Shown here one piece after another: positions 1-10,597 of a DNA stretch of 64,000 nt; within the stretch, counting starts at the first letter, position 1; each line of letters begins with the position of its first letter. A program made the position numbers and the translations under genes. This stretch comes from Phascolarctos cinereus (taxonomy: Eukaryota; Chordata; Mammalia; Diprotodontia; Phascolarctidae). The notes beneath the pieces were generated by a model, which saw nothing but the letters and a program-made list of their open reading frames with translations, was not told the origin of the DNA and searched no databases. The stretch is from positions 1 to 64,000 of the forward strand of contig NW_018344009.1 of NCBI RefSeq assembly GCF_002099425.1, read 5' to 3'.

Positions 1-198
1 TATTCATCATACACACAATTTCTTACAGCACAGTAATATGCCATTACATTTATGTACTACAATAATCGTTCCCCAGTTGAAGGGCATCTCCTTTGTTTCC
101 AGTTCTTAGCTATCATAAAAAGTGCTGCTACAAATTTTTTGGAGTATATGGGGACTTTTTTTTAATTGATGACTTCTTTGGGGTATAAGTCTCTGTTT
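1..198 (-). mobile_element. L1 LINE 3' fragment, antisense
   Basis: This matches, in the same orientation, the 3' part of the larger L1 at 49053-50934, with shared stretches such as 'atttcttacagcaca' and 'ccccagttgaagggcatc'. It is the reverse complement of the L1 ORF2 C-terminus. It runs off the window start and is diverged. Confidence 0.8.
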
Positions 199-202
199 TG
201 AT

Positions 203-580
203 TTTCTACCTTTCACAACCTGGTCCCAGCCTTTCCAACCATATTATGCATTACTCCCATCCCTGTACTTTTCAGTCAAGCCAAACTGGATTTCTTCTTA
301 TTCCTCACATTCCATTACCCATCTCCAAGTGACTCCTTCTACATGAAACCTTTTGAGGTCTCCCTAGCTACTAATGCTCCTCCCAATTTTTCCTTGCATT
401 TATTTTGTATATAATTTTTACTTACATATAGGCACACATGTATTTATATACATATTGTCTTTCCAATAGAATGCAAGCTCTTTGAAGAGAAAAGCTATTT
501 CATTTATGTATTTGTATCCACAGTGCTTTGCACAGTGCCAAGAAATAGTAAGTGCTTAATAAATGCTTGTTGATAGATTA
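203..580 (+). mobile_element. L2 LINE 3' end
   Basis: The text follows the L2 3' consensus in order: 'aacctggtccc', a pyrimidine-rich middle, 'gaatgcaagctctttgaag', then 'cagtgctttgcacagtgcc' and the terminal 'taagtgcttaataaatgcttgttga'. It abuts the L1 fragment. Confidence 0.8.
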
Positions 581-1149
581 ATTTATTCATTTCAGACCTT
601 GGGAGTCAGTTATGGTAGGACCTGTCATTGTAACTTGAAGGTAGTGGAATTGAACCTTAAGTTGAGCCGTGTTTCAAAGAATCTCATATGAGTGGTTCAT
701 TATTATTGTTTTTATTTGCATTACATTAAGAATCCTATATAGCAGCAAACTTGACATTAATCACGAATGTAATACTCTTATTGGAGATAGATATTGTGAG
801 AACTTTCCTGAAACACTGCCTTCTATTATTGAAGCTATCAAATAATGAATCACCATTTATTTTTCCAAGGCGTTTCATCTACTGACCAAGGATAGTGATT
901 TTACTTAAATGTCCTCTAGTCTCCATATTTGGTTTAGCTGCTTTACATTTCCCATGTAATTATTTCTTAGCATATACATGATTATTGTTGCTTTTGCTAT
1001 TAAGACTATTAACTCATATTTAGTATATTTTCTTGGTTAACAACGAGACTAGGAAGGGTGTCATTTAAAGAGGAAAAGATTCCTTGTATAATTAAAAGAA
1101 TATTGCCACTCTAAGATTTTTGGATGGGGATCAAAATATTCTGTGTCTC
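581..1149. other. AT-rich unique stretch
   Basis: No recognisable repeat, exon or long reading frame. It is inferred to be the last intron of ASCC1. Confidence 0.5.
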
Positions 1150-1270
1150 AATAAGTCATTTATTAAATGCTTGCTATGTACCACACGCTGTGCTAAACTC
1201 TAGGAATACTAGTACAAGTACAAAGGACAGTACTTGTCCTCAAGGAGCTTGCATTCTAACAGGGGAACAT
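1150..1270 (+). repeat. Fragment of unnamed recurrent repeat 'B'
   Basis: It has the hallmark order of this family: 'ttattaaatgcttgctatgtacc', then 'tacaaggacag' and 'cctcaaggagcttgcattctaac'. Other copies are at 22152, 25690, 42684, 48820, 52800 and 60493. Confidence 0.6.
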
Positions 1271-1484
1271 AGTACTTAAAAGGGCCCTAGAAAGCAAATG
1301 GAAGCGGAAGCTTTAAAATGAAGAGGCAGCTCTGGAAGGCATTGCTGGTGTGAGAAGGCCTGGGGGGGAAAGGTAGAGAAGTAGTGTGAGGACTCAGAGG
1401 CTGGGCCAGGTTGAAAGTGAGCCTGGCTGTATGGGCACTTCCTCAAATGAGGCATTGCCAGAATTACTACTATCATCATCATTA

Positions 1485-1705
1485 ATAATAATAATGACAT
1501 TATCTCACTTGATAATACCATGATAATATAGGAATACCATGAAGTAGCCACCACAGGTATTTCCCTTTTACATTTCACAAAACTGAAGTTCAGAGAGGCC
1601 GAGTTACTTGTCCGTGATCACATAGCTAATCATCTTTGGAGGTAGGATGTGAACCTTCAACTTCCTGTCTCCAATTTAGCACTCTCCATTATGCCATCCT
1701 GTCTC
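1485..1705 (-). mobile_element. MIR SINE, antisense
   Basis: Reverse-complement MIR order is visible: 'acattatctcacttga', 'tacatttcacaaaactgaag', 'agaggccgagttacttg', 'tcacatagcta', and 'ttagcactctcca' near the tRNA-like end. Heavily diverged, so old. Confidence 0.75.
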
Positions 1706-4189
1706 CCAAATACCACTTGCTGATTAATCTGATAGTTTTGTCTGCCTTCACAGTGGCACACAGTGGTCATGTGACCAGTCTCATAGGCTTTCCTTGCTTC
1801 ATTGTATTATATATTGTCTATCCCTTCTTCTTCTACAAGCACTATAATAGTGACACCTGCAATACTTAATTCTACTTGTGACCAATAGTGTAATTTAAAC
1901 AAAAGGAAGACATTTTAGAGAAAAGTTGAAAGGAAGGATAAAAAAAACAAAAAGACTAACCCACCAAGAATGATTGAGACATCATAGTATGGAGTGTGCC
2001 CATTTACAAGATAACCATGGACAATTATTGCTAAGTAATCTGTAGCCCAAACAAAAGAATAAGAGAAAAGGAAATTACTTATTAAAGGATGAGAAGGTAA
2101 AAACAGAGATAAATTAAGATAAATGCTGGTCTGCAGACTTTGAGATGATGAGATCCATTAGATTACTGAATGGTTTGTCAGATAATGTGGAAAGTAGTCA
2201 ATAGGCTGTTGTCTGTGTAGTTAAAGTAGAAAAGGATCCAAATGGACAAAGATCTTGAAAGCTTGGGGCAGTGCATAGGTAGTTGTAATAGGCTTAAATA
2301 TAGTCTTTCATAATTTCTGCAGTTCTTTTAAATCACATTCTGTTTAGCTTCATCCTTGGTGTTAATACTAACTTCAAAACTTAAGAATGAAAATTTTCAT
2401 GGAGCCTCATGTCTTTTTGAAATACAAATGCATAAAGCAACTTGTGCTAGAGCCAGTATAACTTTTACTTGCTCCTGAATGTCCATAACTTGAAAAATCA
2501 AAGCATAGGGAAAAGACATGTCAGCTCTAAAAAAGTGACTTGTTGAAGTGAGTTGTTTATTTTCACTGTTTCTGATTATGCTGCTTCTGTATGGAATTGG
2601 AAGACTTTGGGTCCAGAGCTCAGTTTGTCATCTATCCCAACATAGCTTTCATATCAGATTAAAGGCCAGCAAAGAAGGATTAGCATGCAGCCATTTCAAG
2701 CTGAATTTGTTCCACAAAGTGGGTAGATGTGATCTGTACAGGCTGCCGAAGACAGCAGGAGAAGTTAATTGTGTAAATCAATGCAGGCAAGAGCTGGATT
2801 CCTTTCTGAAAAAAGATACAATGCACTACAGACTCTAAATAGATCTTTGGGGTTAAGTTGATGTCATACATATAGAAGGATCATTATTTCCTGGGTTTTG
2901 TAAAGTCAGCCTTTAATGAACCCTAGGTGCTTTGCTTGGCCATCAGTGGCAGGAAGAGAAAAGGTGATGATGACAGGAGCCCATGTCTTAGAGACAGATC
3001 TAAAATTCAATAGAGACTCAAACAAATGAGAGGAGGTAGCAGTTCATCTGAGGTGGATAGACATCACCACCTAGATTGCTGTTCAAGCATTAGTCTAGGA
3101 ATTCAGTTGGAAAATGCAATACATTTATGAAAAGACTTTTCCTAAGGCCTTGTTGGCATTCTAAAGAAGTTTTCTGTATCTTAAAGGAATGGGAAGAGTA
3201 CTTTACTCCTTGACACTCTACTTATCCCAATGGTGTGGTTGAACTTTCCCGTGATGAATTCTGATAAAAATTTTTGGGTCTGCCTTATTATACATGTGTT
3301 AAAAGGTCCTGTCCTTCCTAGATCAGACTTATCCCTTCTTCACATACTTGAAAGCTTTTATGAAGTAAAGAAAGATTGCAGTAAAGAGCCTTTTACCTCT
3401 AGAAACACTAACCTGAATCCATGCCCAATTAAGAACATTTGGAAAAGGTTATCACGTGTACCTGTAAAGACATTCTTTAGCTGTTTGATTTGGGTGCATA
3501 CATCTTTATGTTCTCCACTGAGTTTTTGGGGTACTTTGATGGCAGTTTATCTTTTATTCCTTTTCCACCCGGTGTGGGGTACTGCTCAAAGTATGTAATA
3601 AATGTTGTTGGCTCAATATGTGTTTGTAAAATTCTCCATTTTAATTGTCATTCCAGCTGGTATTTTAGTAGGTATTTGTAGATGTATTTGGGCTGAACTT
3701 GTGATTTCATAGGTGAAGAGAACTCCTGGGGATGAAATTCCCTCTAGCAATGCAGACCTACAACTGTCCTGAAACTTAGTCTTTGATAAATTGCCTAGGA
3801 TTCTGTGAGGTTAACAGACTAGTCCAGGGTCACAGATCAAATATGTCTGAATTGAGACTTGAAAGGGCTTCATAGTGGTTAGAGTGCTGGTCTTGGTGTC
3901 AGGAAGACCTAGGTCTTTGTATGTAGTGATTAAAAAAGCACAGAGACTGATTTTGTCAGTCTTTCTAAATTAGTGCTGAGAATTTTTAAGTCTCCCTTCA
4001 CCCTACCCAGTAGTGGTAACTATGCTAGAAGCCCTCATGCCTGTCTGCTTTGTGGCTAAAAATAAAACTGGATTTTCCAACCATCTTTACCTAGTATATT
4101 TTGTTGATACATTTAAAAAAAGAATTAGAGATTTCATACATGCTGACAGGAAGAAAGCATGAAGTTGAAACAAGCAAGTGGACTCAACA
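1706..4189 (+). other. Intronic sequence, probably last intron of ASCC1
   Basis: I looked for the preceding ASCC1 exons (the C-terminal part of the 2H phosphoesterase domain) and did not find them. Reading frames here are short and resemble no known protein. Two worn SINE fragments lie at about 3785-3920 ('tccagggtcacagatca' and 'ggtcttggtgtcaggaagacct'). Confidence 0.5.
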
Positions 4190-4640
4190 GAAGTCAGAAG
4201 TGTGATATGATAGCCATGGGAGATGATGTAGTCAAGCTGTATTAAGAAAGACATAATGTCTAGAACTGTGGAAGTGATAATTCCACTGTAGTCTGCCTAT
4301 TAAGGCAGACTACATTGGGAGCATTGCACTCTGTTCTGGATATTGATAAGCTGGAGGGTGAGTGGAATAATGGGTGAGCTTTTGTGTCATGTCCGTATGA
4401 GTATTAGTTGAAAGAATTGGTGGGGATGTGACAGCTGTATTTAAGTATTTGGAGGATTTTCTGGTAGAAGAGGGATCAGAGTTCTGCTTGGCCTCACAGT
4501 GGATGGAAGTTGTTGAGTCAGGCTTTGACTTGATGGAAAGACATATTTCCTTAAGAGTTTCAAAGCAGAATGGATGGCCTCTGGAGGTTATATATACCCC
4601 CAACCCTTCACTTGAGATCTCCAAAGACGGAAGAAGTGAC
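4190..4640 (+). mobile_element. CR1/L3-type LINE 3' portion
   Basis: It runs in the order of the CR1/L3 3' end: 'gtctagaactgtggaagtg', 'gacagctgtatttaagtat', 'agagggatcagagttctgctt', 'cagtggatggaagtt', then 'gaatggatggcctctggagg'. It ends about 200 bp before the last ASCC1 exon. Part of it has decayed into a strong hairpin (4283-4318). Confidence 0.65.
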
Positions 4641-4834
4641 TGCTTTGGAAGGGTAGGTTGTAGAAGGGAGTTTTGCTTGGGTTTGTGATTGAGAGGTAAG
4701 CTCTTTCTGAAACTTGTCGGGGTTGTTGTAGTTTGGTATTTTGTCCCTGTGGGCATTCAGGTGTTGTCTTTACACCTAGAAGTTGCTTTGATTCTCCTAA
4801 GAGAGCTCATTCTGGATTCTGATTTTTCTTTCAG

Positions 4835-4951
4835 CTTTTTGAAAACTTCAGCTTTGGGGATCTGTGCCTCAATTCAGTTCACATCTCTCAGAGATTCTCC
4901 ACAGACAGCTCTGGATACTATGCTTCCTCCGGGCAAGTTGACTTCTCCTGA
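4835..4951 (+). CDS. ASCC1: ASCC1 terminal coding exon
   Basis: The last 38 codons and TGA stop of ASCC1, a subunit of the nuclear ASC-1 complex (ASCC), which acts in transcription coactivation and in ASCC3/ALKBH3-linked alkylation repair. The exon starts after 'tttttctttcag' (acceptor AG at 4833-4834) in phase 0 with Leu-Phe-Glu-Asn-Phe. It ends with Ser-Gly-Gln-Val-Asp-Phe-Ser-stop. From memory, the human C-terminus has the same frame: LFENFYFG, then LNSIHISQRF, then SCGQIDFS. Here LFENFSFG, LNSVHISQRF and SSGQVDFS are seen. This is the end of the 2H-phosphoesterase (AKAP7-like) domain; the KH domain and other exons lie upstream of the window. The gene sits in the same orientation as SPOCK2, about 5.4 kb from its start codon, as in human. 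Confidence 0.88.
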   Translation, partial: LFENFSFGDLCLNSVHISQRFSTDSSGYYASSGQVDFS

Positions 4952-5310
4952 GGTGCTGTTATTTCTTTCTTTTACATGTTTACCTGTTGAATATTTTCAT
5001 GTTGCAAGTGTCCAAAGGATTGTCCTTGTTTTACTTGGCAAGGAAGATGTAGAGTCCAGGAGATGTGAAACAATAGCTTATTAGGGTAGATCCATGGAAA
5101 GTAGATTTGGCATAGCCTCTCAAGTAAATCCATAGCTACCAACCTGACTGCCGAGGTAGGTGAAGCAAAAATTGGGCATAGGGCCCTTAACCTCTCAATT
5201 GCCAGCCAGATCCACCTTCTTTTCCAAAGTCCATCTCTACAAATGAATTTCTGGGACCCTTCAGAATGTGTAAATAGTGGATTAAATAATAAAATTCTGA
5301 AACATGCATT
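4952..5310 (+). other. ASCC1: ASCC1 3' UTR with poly(A) signal
   Basis: Follows the TGA stop. A canonical AATAAA lies at 5288-5293, overlapping an ATTAAA-type hexamer at 5281-5286, with T-rich sequence after it. The cleavage site near 5310 is inferred. A second AATAAA at 6173-6178 is a possible distal site. Confidence 0.65.
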
Positions 5311-6298
5311 ATGGACCTTTATTTCTTGGGTTCCCTAATCTTAAATTATGAATCCCTCCTTCAGTCCCCATTTCCATTTAACTTGACTGGTTTTGCTTTT
5401 ATTCCTTGGGTTTTCCCGGAATTAGTACAAGTGCTTTGAAAATATTAAAAATTCATAATCTTCAGCAAACGATTGCACCCTTTTGAAAGCCCTTCCCTTC
5501 TAGGTGTCTCAGTCGCTTTGTTTACTACTTTAGGTCTTAATATCTAACTATTATACAGTTACTGGGGAGAATATTTTAAGATTTAAGATTAAAAGTTTGT
5601 TCTCGTTCTCCATGATGCTGAAGGGTTTCTCTTTGCTGCAGGTTTGATACCTTTACATTTCTTTTTCAGATCTTCATTTTACCCAACGCCTTGTATCTAA
5701 TGGAACTGCAGTCAGTGTGGTGGCTTTTATTCATTTCTCTGGACAGCAGCAGTGAAAACATTGATGGTATCAGCAGGACTGTGCTAAAGTTCCCTGGGAG
5801 AATGTCAGTGCTAGAACCTGCTCACTTCTTGCTGCAGACCAGCAGAGGGAGAAGTGCTCATAGCTTTGGCTTTGTCCCATCCCAGTCTTCCCTCCTTATG
5901 CTGGTGTACTGACTGTTAATTTGTTTTTCTCTTTCACCCCTCACTCCAAGTTCCTTTCCTTTTATTTTTTTTCTCAGGGGAACTCAGAAGTTTGGGGGCT
6001 GTATTCAAGGTGGATGATCAAGACTTTCCCCAAAGTCTTCCCATAATATCCTTTTTCTCACTCCTTCCTCCTTTCCCCCAAAGTCCAACTACTAATTTTT
6101 TAACAAGGTCTCACAACATATGAGGAATGCTTCTAGAGTTATATAATAATGTAACTCTTTAGCTTATTTGCAAATAAAATAATTTCCAAAATTAAATGTG
6201 TCTTTTTTCGTTAGTATTTCTAAACATCCTTTTCATGTCTGACTTTGTTCTGACTTTGCTTTTGTTTAGAAACTTATCACTTTAAAAAGAAAAACTAG
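5311..6298. other. Intergenic, downstream of ASCC1
   Basis: No gene seen. A short motif at about 5975-6040 ('ggggaactcagaagtttggg') resembles one at 16329-16380, so a worn interspersed repeat may be present at both places. Confidence 0.4.
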
Positions 6299-6920
6299 TG
6301 TTCAAAAATATTTATAGCAGCTCTTTTTGTAGTGGCAAAGAATTGGAAATTGAGAGGATGCTCATCAGTTGGGGAGTGGCCAAACAAGTTGTGGTATGTG
6401 ATTGTAATGGAATATTGCTGTGCTGTAAGAATGACGAGCAGGCTGATTTCAGAAAAACCTGGAAAGGCTTATATAAACTGATGCACAGTGAAGTGAGCAG
6501 AACCAGGAAAGCCTTGTACACAATAATAGTAATATTGTACAATGATCAACTGTGAGTGACTTGGCTACTCTCAGCAATACAGTGGTCCAAGACAATCCTG
6601 AAGGACTCATGATGAAAAATGCTACCCACCTCCAGAGAAAGAACTGATGGAGTCTGAATGCAGATTGAGGCATACTGTTTTTCATTTTCTGTGTTTTTTT
6701 GTGTGTTTCTTTTTCTTTGGGCCTGTGGCTTCTTTCACAACATGACTAATATGGTATATGCTTTGCAGGATTAATCATGTGTAACAGATTGTTTACTATC
6801 TCTAGGAGGGGTAGGCAAGAGAGGGAGAGAATTCAAAAGTTTTTAAAAATAAATGTTAATTGTCTTCACATGTAACTAGGGAAAAAATAAAATATTACTT
6901 TTAAAAAATAAAAAATAAAA
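6299..6920 (+). mobile_element. L1 LINE, 5'-truncated, 3' end
   Basis: A sense-strand copy of the ORF2 C-terminus and 3' UTR. The words 'atttatagcagctctttttgt', 'caaagaattggaaattgag' and 'cttatataaactgatgcacag' align with the reverse complement of the 49-51 kb L1. It ends in 'aaaaaataaaatattactt' and A-rich sequence. The reading frames in it are L1 remnants. Confidence 0.85.
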
Positions 6921-6937
6921 CTGGTATTAAAATGCTT

Positions 6938-6996
6938 TTATCCATAGTATCTGATATATAGTAAGTGCTATATAAATGTTAGTTATTGTTATTAAT
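6938..6996 (+). mobile_element. MIR SINE 3' remnant
   Basis: Only the terminal part is left: 'tatagtaagtgctatataaatgttagttattgttatta'-like text following the L1 tail. Confidence 0.5.
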
Positions 6997-7820
6997 TTTG
7001 TGTCTAGGAACTCTGTGGGCCAGTCTCTACATGGGTTATTTTATTTGGTTTTTTCTCTTCCCTTCCCCATTTTGCAAAGGACTTGGTTTTCATAACACTC
7101 ATTTTTGTATTAAATTTAGATTTTACCTAAATACAGATTATTCCTGTATCACTACTTAGATGGCATCTGGGAATAGGAACTCACTGGAGGGATAGTATTG
7201 ATTGATTAGTACGGCTTAGTTTAGAGTTCATTTCCTTTATCCCAGCACTGATCTTGTTCTCTTGAGTTCTTTCTTAACAAATATCATTATTACCTGTTTA
7301 TTCCTACCCTCCCTTATCCGCATCTTATTATCTGGTTGGTAAAGACCTTTTCAGAATTCTTACGGTGTCAAATTATGCGCCCGGTTTGAACAATGTGGAA
7401 TAACGTTCCTAGGCTCTAGTCATTAACCTAAAGTATACATCATGAGAGAAATTGTAGTAAATACTAAAATCCCAACAGAATACCACACAGTTTTTGTCTT
7501 TGCTGTTCCCTTCAAGAAGGTTGTTAATCCGCTTTTCCTTTAACTAGAAGGAGCATTAATAAGCCAGCATTTCTTTGGGAATAGCAAATAGAGCTGCTGC
7601 TTCAGAAAGGAGAGTGACTGGTAGTTTTGGTAAGGACTTGTTTTTTGTTTTTAAAGTAGTGACGTAAGGAAGCTCCCAAAGCATCTTTGTGGAGGATGCC
7701 AAAAACGTGTGTTCCAGATTCAGAGGTCCATTTCTCATCAGATCATGATTTTGTTTGACGAGGTTGGTGTTTTGTATGTGACCTCACTTCCCCTGTTAGC
7801 ATTGTCACCTTGTAATTCAA
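6997..7820. other. Intergenic unique sequence
   Basis: No repeat recognised. A 60-codon minus-strand frame (7556-7738) has coding-like codons but no recognisable homology and is not called. Confidence 0.4.
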
Positions 7821-7843
7821 ACTCTCTGGAGATGTATTGGAAA

Positions 7844-7849
7844 TTTATT
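7844..7849 (-). promoter_or_regulatory. Poly(A) signal AATAAA (minus strand)
   Basis: TTTATT on the plus strand, that is AATAAA on the minus strand, 69 bp beyond the stop codon of the 7918-8265 frame. This spacing is normal for a short 3' UTR and supports a real transcript end. Confidence 0.45.
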
Positions 7850-7917
7850 GTGTGAATAAATTGTGTAAAGTACAACTTTGTGTTCTGAATCACTGACTTT
7901 ACCGACAATTCCAGAAT

Positions 7918-8265
7918 CTAACTGACCACAAAAGGTTTAGAGAAATCTATCACCAATCTTGAACGGTCGTGAGATATGTGGTGCTGCAGTGTATTTGGGA
8001 TTTCCCGAATGCTCTTTGATAATGTCCATGGAATAAACTCCATATGCTTGGTGAAGTTCCTAGCTAAACCTTCAGGTACATTGTAAAAACCTGAAATGGT
8101 AACAGCTGAGCAAGTTTTGAAAATGTGGTCAAATTTGTTTCCTTCTAGGACACAGATTGGTTCATTAGTTTGAACAGCCTCTCTTACAGAAAATTCTAGT
8201 GTTTTCTTTCTTTTTAAAACCAAACGTCTAGCCATTTTGTGAAGCTGTCGCTCATTCTGTGTCAT
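7918..8265 (-). CDS. Unidentified 115-aa protein or terminal exon
   Basis: I do not recognise this protein. It runs from ATG (A at -3, a fair Kozak context) to TAG. It is basic near its start (MARRLVLKRKK at about residues 11-21), has no membrane segment or signal peptide, and ends in FSKPFVVS. It is not low-complexity and not part of a repeat I know, and AATAAA follows 69 bp after the stop. Just upstream, in transcript orientation, is a good acceptor ('tttcatttttccag', exon would begin at 8297), and the frame is open from there (Trp-Phe-Gly-Ile then a Gly run). It could be the last exon of a minus-strand gene, an intronless gene or an old retrocopy. No upstream exon was found between 8.3 and 10 kb. 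In human I know no gene between ASCC1 and SPOCK2. Confidence 0.35.
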   Translation of the reverse strand: MTQNERQLHKMARRLVLKRKKTLEFSVREAVQTNEPICVLEGNKFDHIFKTCSAVTISGFYNVPEGLARNFTKHMEFIPWTLSKSIREIPNTLQHHISHDRSRLVIDFSKPFVVS

Positions 8266-8297
8266 CTTTTCCCCTCCACCCCCAATTCCAAACCAGT

Positions 8298-10235
8298 CTG
8301 GAAAAATGAAACCTCTTTTCTTTTACAACTTTGGTTCTGGCTTATTTGAAAACCTTGATCATTTACTTGCTTTCAGCATAGAACTCATATTGATTTACCT
8401 TAAAGGCCCTTTAAAAGGGAGCTGATACAGAGGATTGTGGGAAATATGGCCTTTGAGTACCTGGACCCACATTTCCTGATGGGGTGGCCTGTTGGCCTTT
8501 CCAGACCCACAGCTGGACTGTTGCTTCTTACACCTTTCTGGGAAGGGGTTTCATTTGAGATTGAAATATATTGGAGAAGAACTATAACATCTAGAATTCC
8601 CATCTCAAATTCAGTCCAGTATGTTAACAGTTCAGCAGTCGGGAAGCTGACATGTACAGAAATGGGTTTAGTATTCCTTACTGAAAAGCAAGGCCTCTAA
8701 TAGAACTAAGTGACTGAGTGGCTCAGTGATCTCAAGGATTGTATGGGTTTACAGTCCACCCCTTCCCTTCCAAGAGAAAGCATGACTTCGTTAGTTGGGA
8801 TTAGATGAAGGCATCAATGCCTAGGACCTTTGATCCAGTACCACCTCTTAATTAAATTGGCAAAAATAAATAAGATTCAGAAATGGATCGGTTGTTTTCT
8901 GCTCTTCCAATGGGATTCCAGTCCAGATGGCTGAAGTATTCATATTTAATTCCAAAACAGACCAAACCTAGGCTAAATGTAAAAATCTTAATCTGTTTTT
9001 TTCTCTTTCCAAAGATTGAGATCATGTTTGTCAGTTCTGTTCAATTTTTTTTTTCAGGTCATAGTGGCAGTTAAATTTGAATGAAAATATAATTGAGTCC
9101 TGAGAGTTAACATGTTCTATGCTGCTAGATTATCTGCTTTCTTTTTCAATTTATTTGTATTTTAAACATCACCTTATTCCTGCTTTCCCAAATTCCAACA
9201 AGCAATTTACAGGGGCCACTAAAAAAATATGTATATATATAAAATTGATCAATTTTTAGGTTATCTTTTTTGAAAGAAACAACAGAATATGCTTAAGCTC
9301 CCCCTCCCTTCCCTATATTAGTGGTTCACCATATTCAATCTGAGGTGAAGTCCAATAAGGACAATGAGGAAATATGACCATCTAGAGTACCAAGGATGCA
9401 GCCTCTTGGCATGTGAAATGGGCAGACTTTTGCCTTTTAGAATTGGTGAGAGCTGACAAGAGGACTGATAGTCCCCAGCCAGCTGCTTGGGAAGGGAGGA
9501 CATCTGTCCTGTTTTCCATCCATTCAGTTTCTAGCCCTTGTGTCTTGAAAAGAGCATGTGGGTCTGAAGACCAACGACCAGTTCTTAGACTCCTTTTGTC
9601 TTAATGGAGTCCCCCGTTACCACGATGTAGCTGAGCCCAGCTGCCATACCCAGGGCCAGCGCTGAGGCTTACCCCTGTCCTAGAGACAGCTCTAGTCTTG
9701 GAAATCTGGACTTGGGGTGAAAAGGGGAAAAAAAGAAAAGGACAATTGGAACAAAATATCCTTTTACGAGGTCTAGAAACCCCTCTGGTTTCTTCCAGAA
9801 TCCCATCTTGCTGGGAAGATGGGCCTTGCCCCCTCCTACCCTTTGTCCTCCTTGTTAGTCAGGGCAGTGCCCTCCGTGGAACTTGGATTCCCTTATTTTC
9901 AACTCCATTTGTGAGCTAAGTTGGGCTGAACTGTTGATCACGTTTGGTTTTCCGATCTGCCCATTTGCTTGGAAATCGCAGCCTGCAGTTTTTCTGGGCT
10001 CCTGTTTTCTGTCTCACTATCTCAGTATCTCAGTCTCTCAGTCTCTCTTCCCCTCCCTCCCCCCTTTTTTCTCCTCAAGCCAGGTATGATGATGTCAAAC
10101 ATGATGCTGATGCTACAGTTACAGACACAGCCCCTCCTGGCGCAGCCTCTGATTCTCTTTGCCTTTCTGCTTCCAGCTCTGGGGGTTTTCAGACAAGCGC
10201 ATCTCCTAATCAGGTCACATTTCATCTAGGACCTA
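8298..10235. other. Intergenic region upstream of SPOCK2
   Basis: Mostly unique sequence with no repeat recognised and no convincing exon. Base composition changes from AT-rich to GC-richer after about 9600 as the SPOCK2 promoter nears. A pyrimidine-rich stretch lies at 10014-10078. Confidence 0.5.
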
Positions 10236-10396
10236 CCATCCATCTCTTTCCCCAATCACTTCAGTGGTGGAGGAGGAGGAGAGAAGACTTTTGACTGCAT
10301 TGTGGTGAGAGAGGGAAGGAAATTAAGGCAAAGAAAATTTAAAAAGCAAAACCAAAAAATAAAACAAAGACTGACCAACCCCAATCCAGATCAAAG
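10236..10396 (+). promoter_or_regulatory. SPOCK2: Probable SPOCK2 core promoter / 5' UTR
   Basis: This lies directly before the start codon. It holds a purine-rich segment and an A-rich segment ending 'gatcaaagATGa', with A at -3. No TATA box at a convincing distance was seen. The transcription start cannot be placed from sequence alone. Confidence 0.4.
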
Positions 10397-10597
10397 ATGA
10401 GCTCTGAGGGCTTTGGGCTGCGGCTGCTGCTGCTGCCCCTTCTGCTCATCGCCACCCCTGCACCCGGCTCGGCGGAGGGAGATTCTAAGGGGGTCAAGGA
10501 TGGCGAGACCCCTGGCAATTTCATGGAGGACGAGCAATGGCTGTCGTCCATCTCCCAGTACAGCGGCAAGATCAAGCACTGGAACCGCTTCCGAGAC
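10397..10597 (+). CDS. SPOCK2: SPOCK2 exon 1 (coding part)
   Basis: Codons 1-67: a leucine-rich signal peptide, then GETPGNFMEDEQWLSS and GKIKHWNRFRD, the testican N-terminal signature. It ends in phase 0 at Asp with donor GTGAGT at 10598. The first residues differ from human, as usual for a signal peptide. Confidence 0.95.

Noticed and set aside
4428-5084. Two consecutive plus-strand frames around the ASCC1 exon
   Set aside because: The first is CR1 sequence; the second overlaps the ASCC1 exon in another frame and lacks homology.
7556-7738. 60-codon minus-strand frame with coding-like codons
   Set aside because: Too short, no homology recognised, no splice or poly(A) support of its own.
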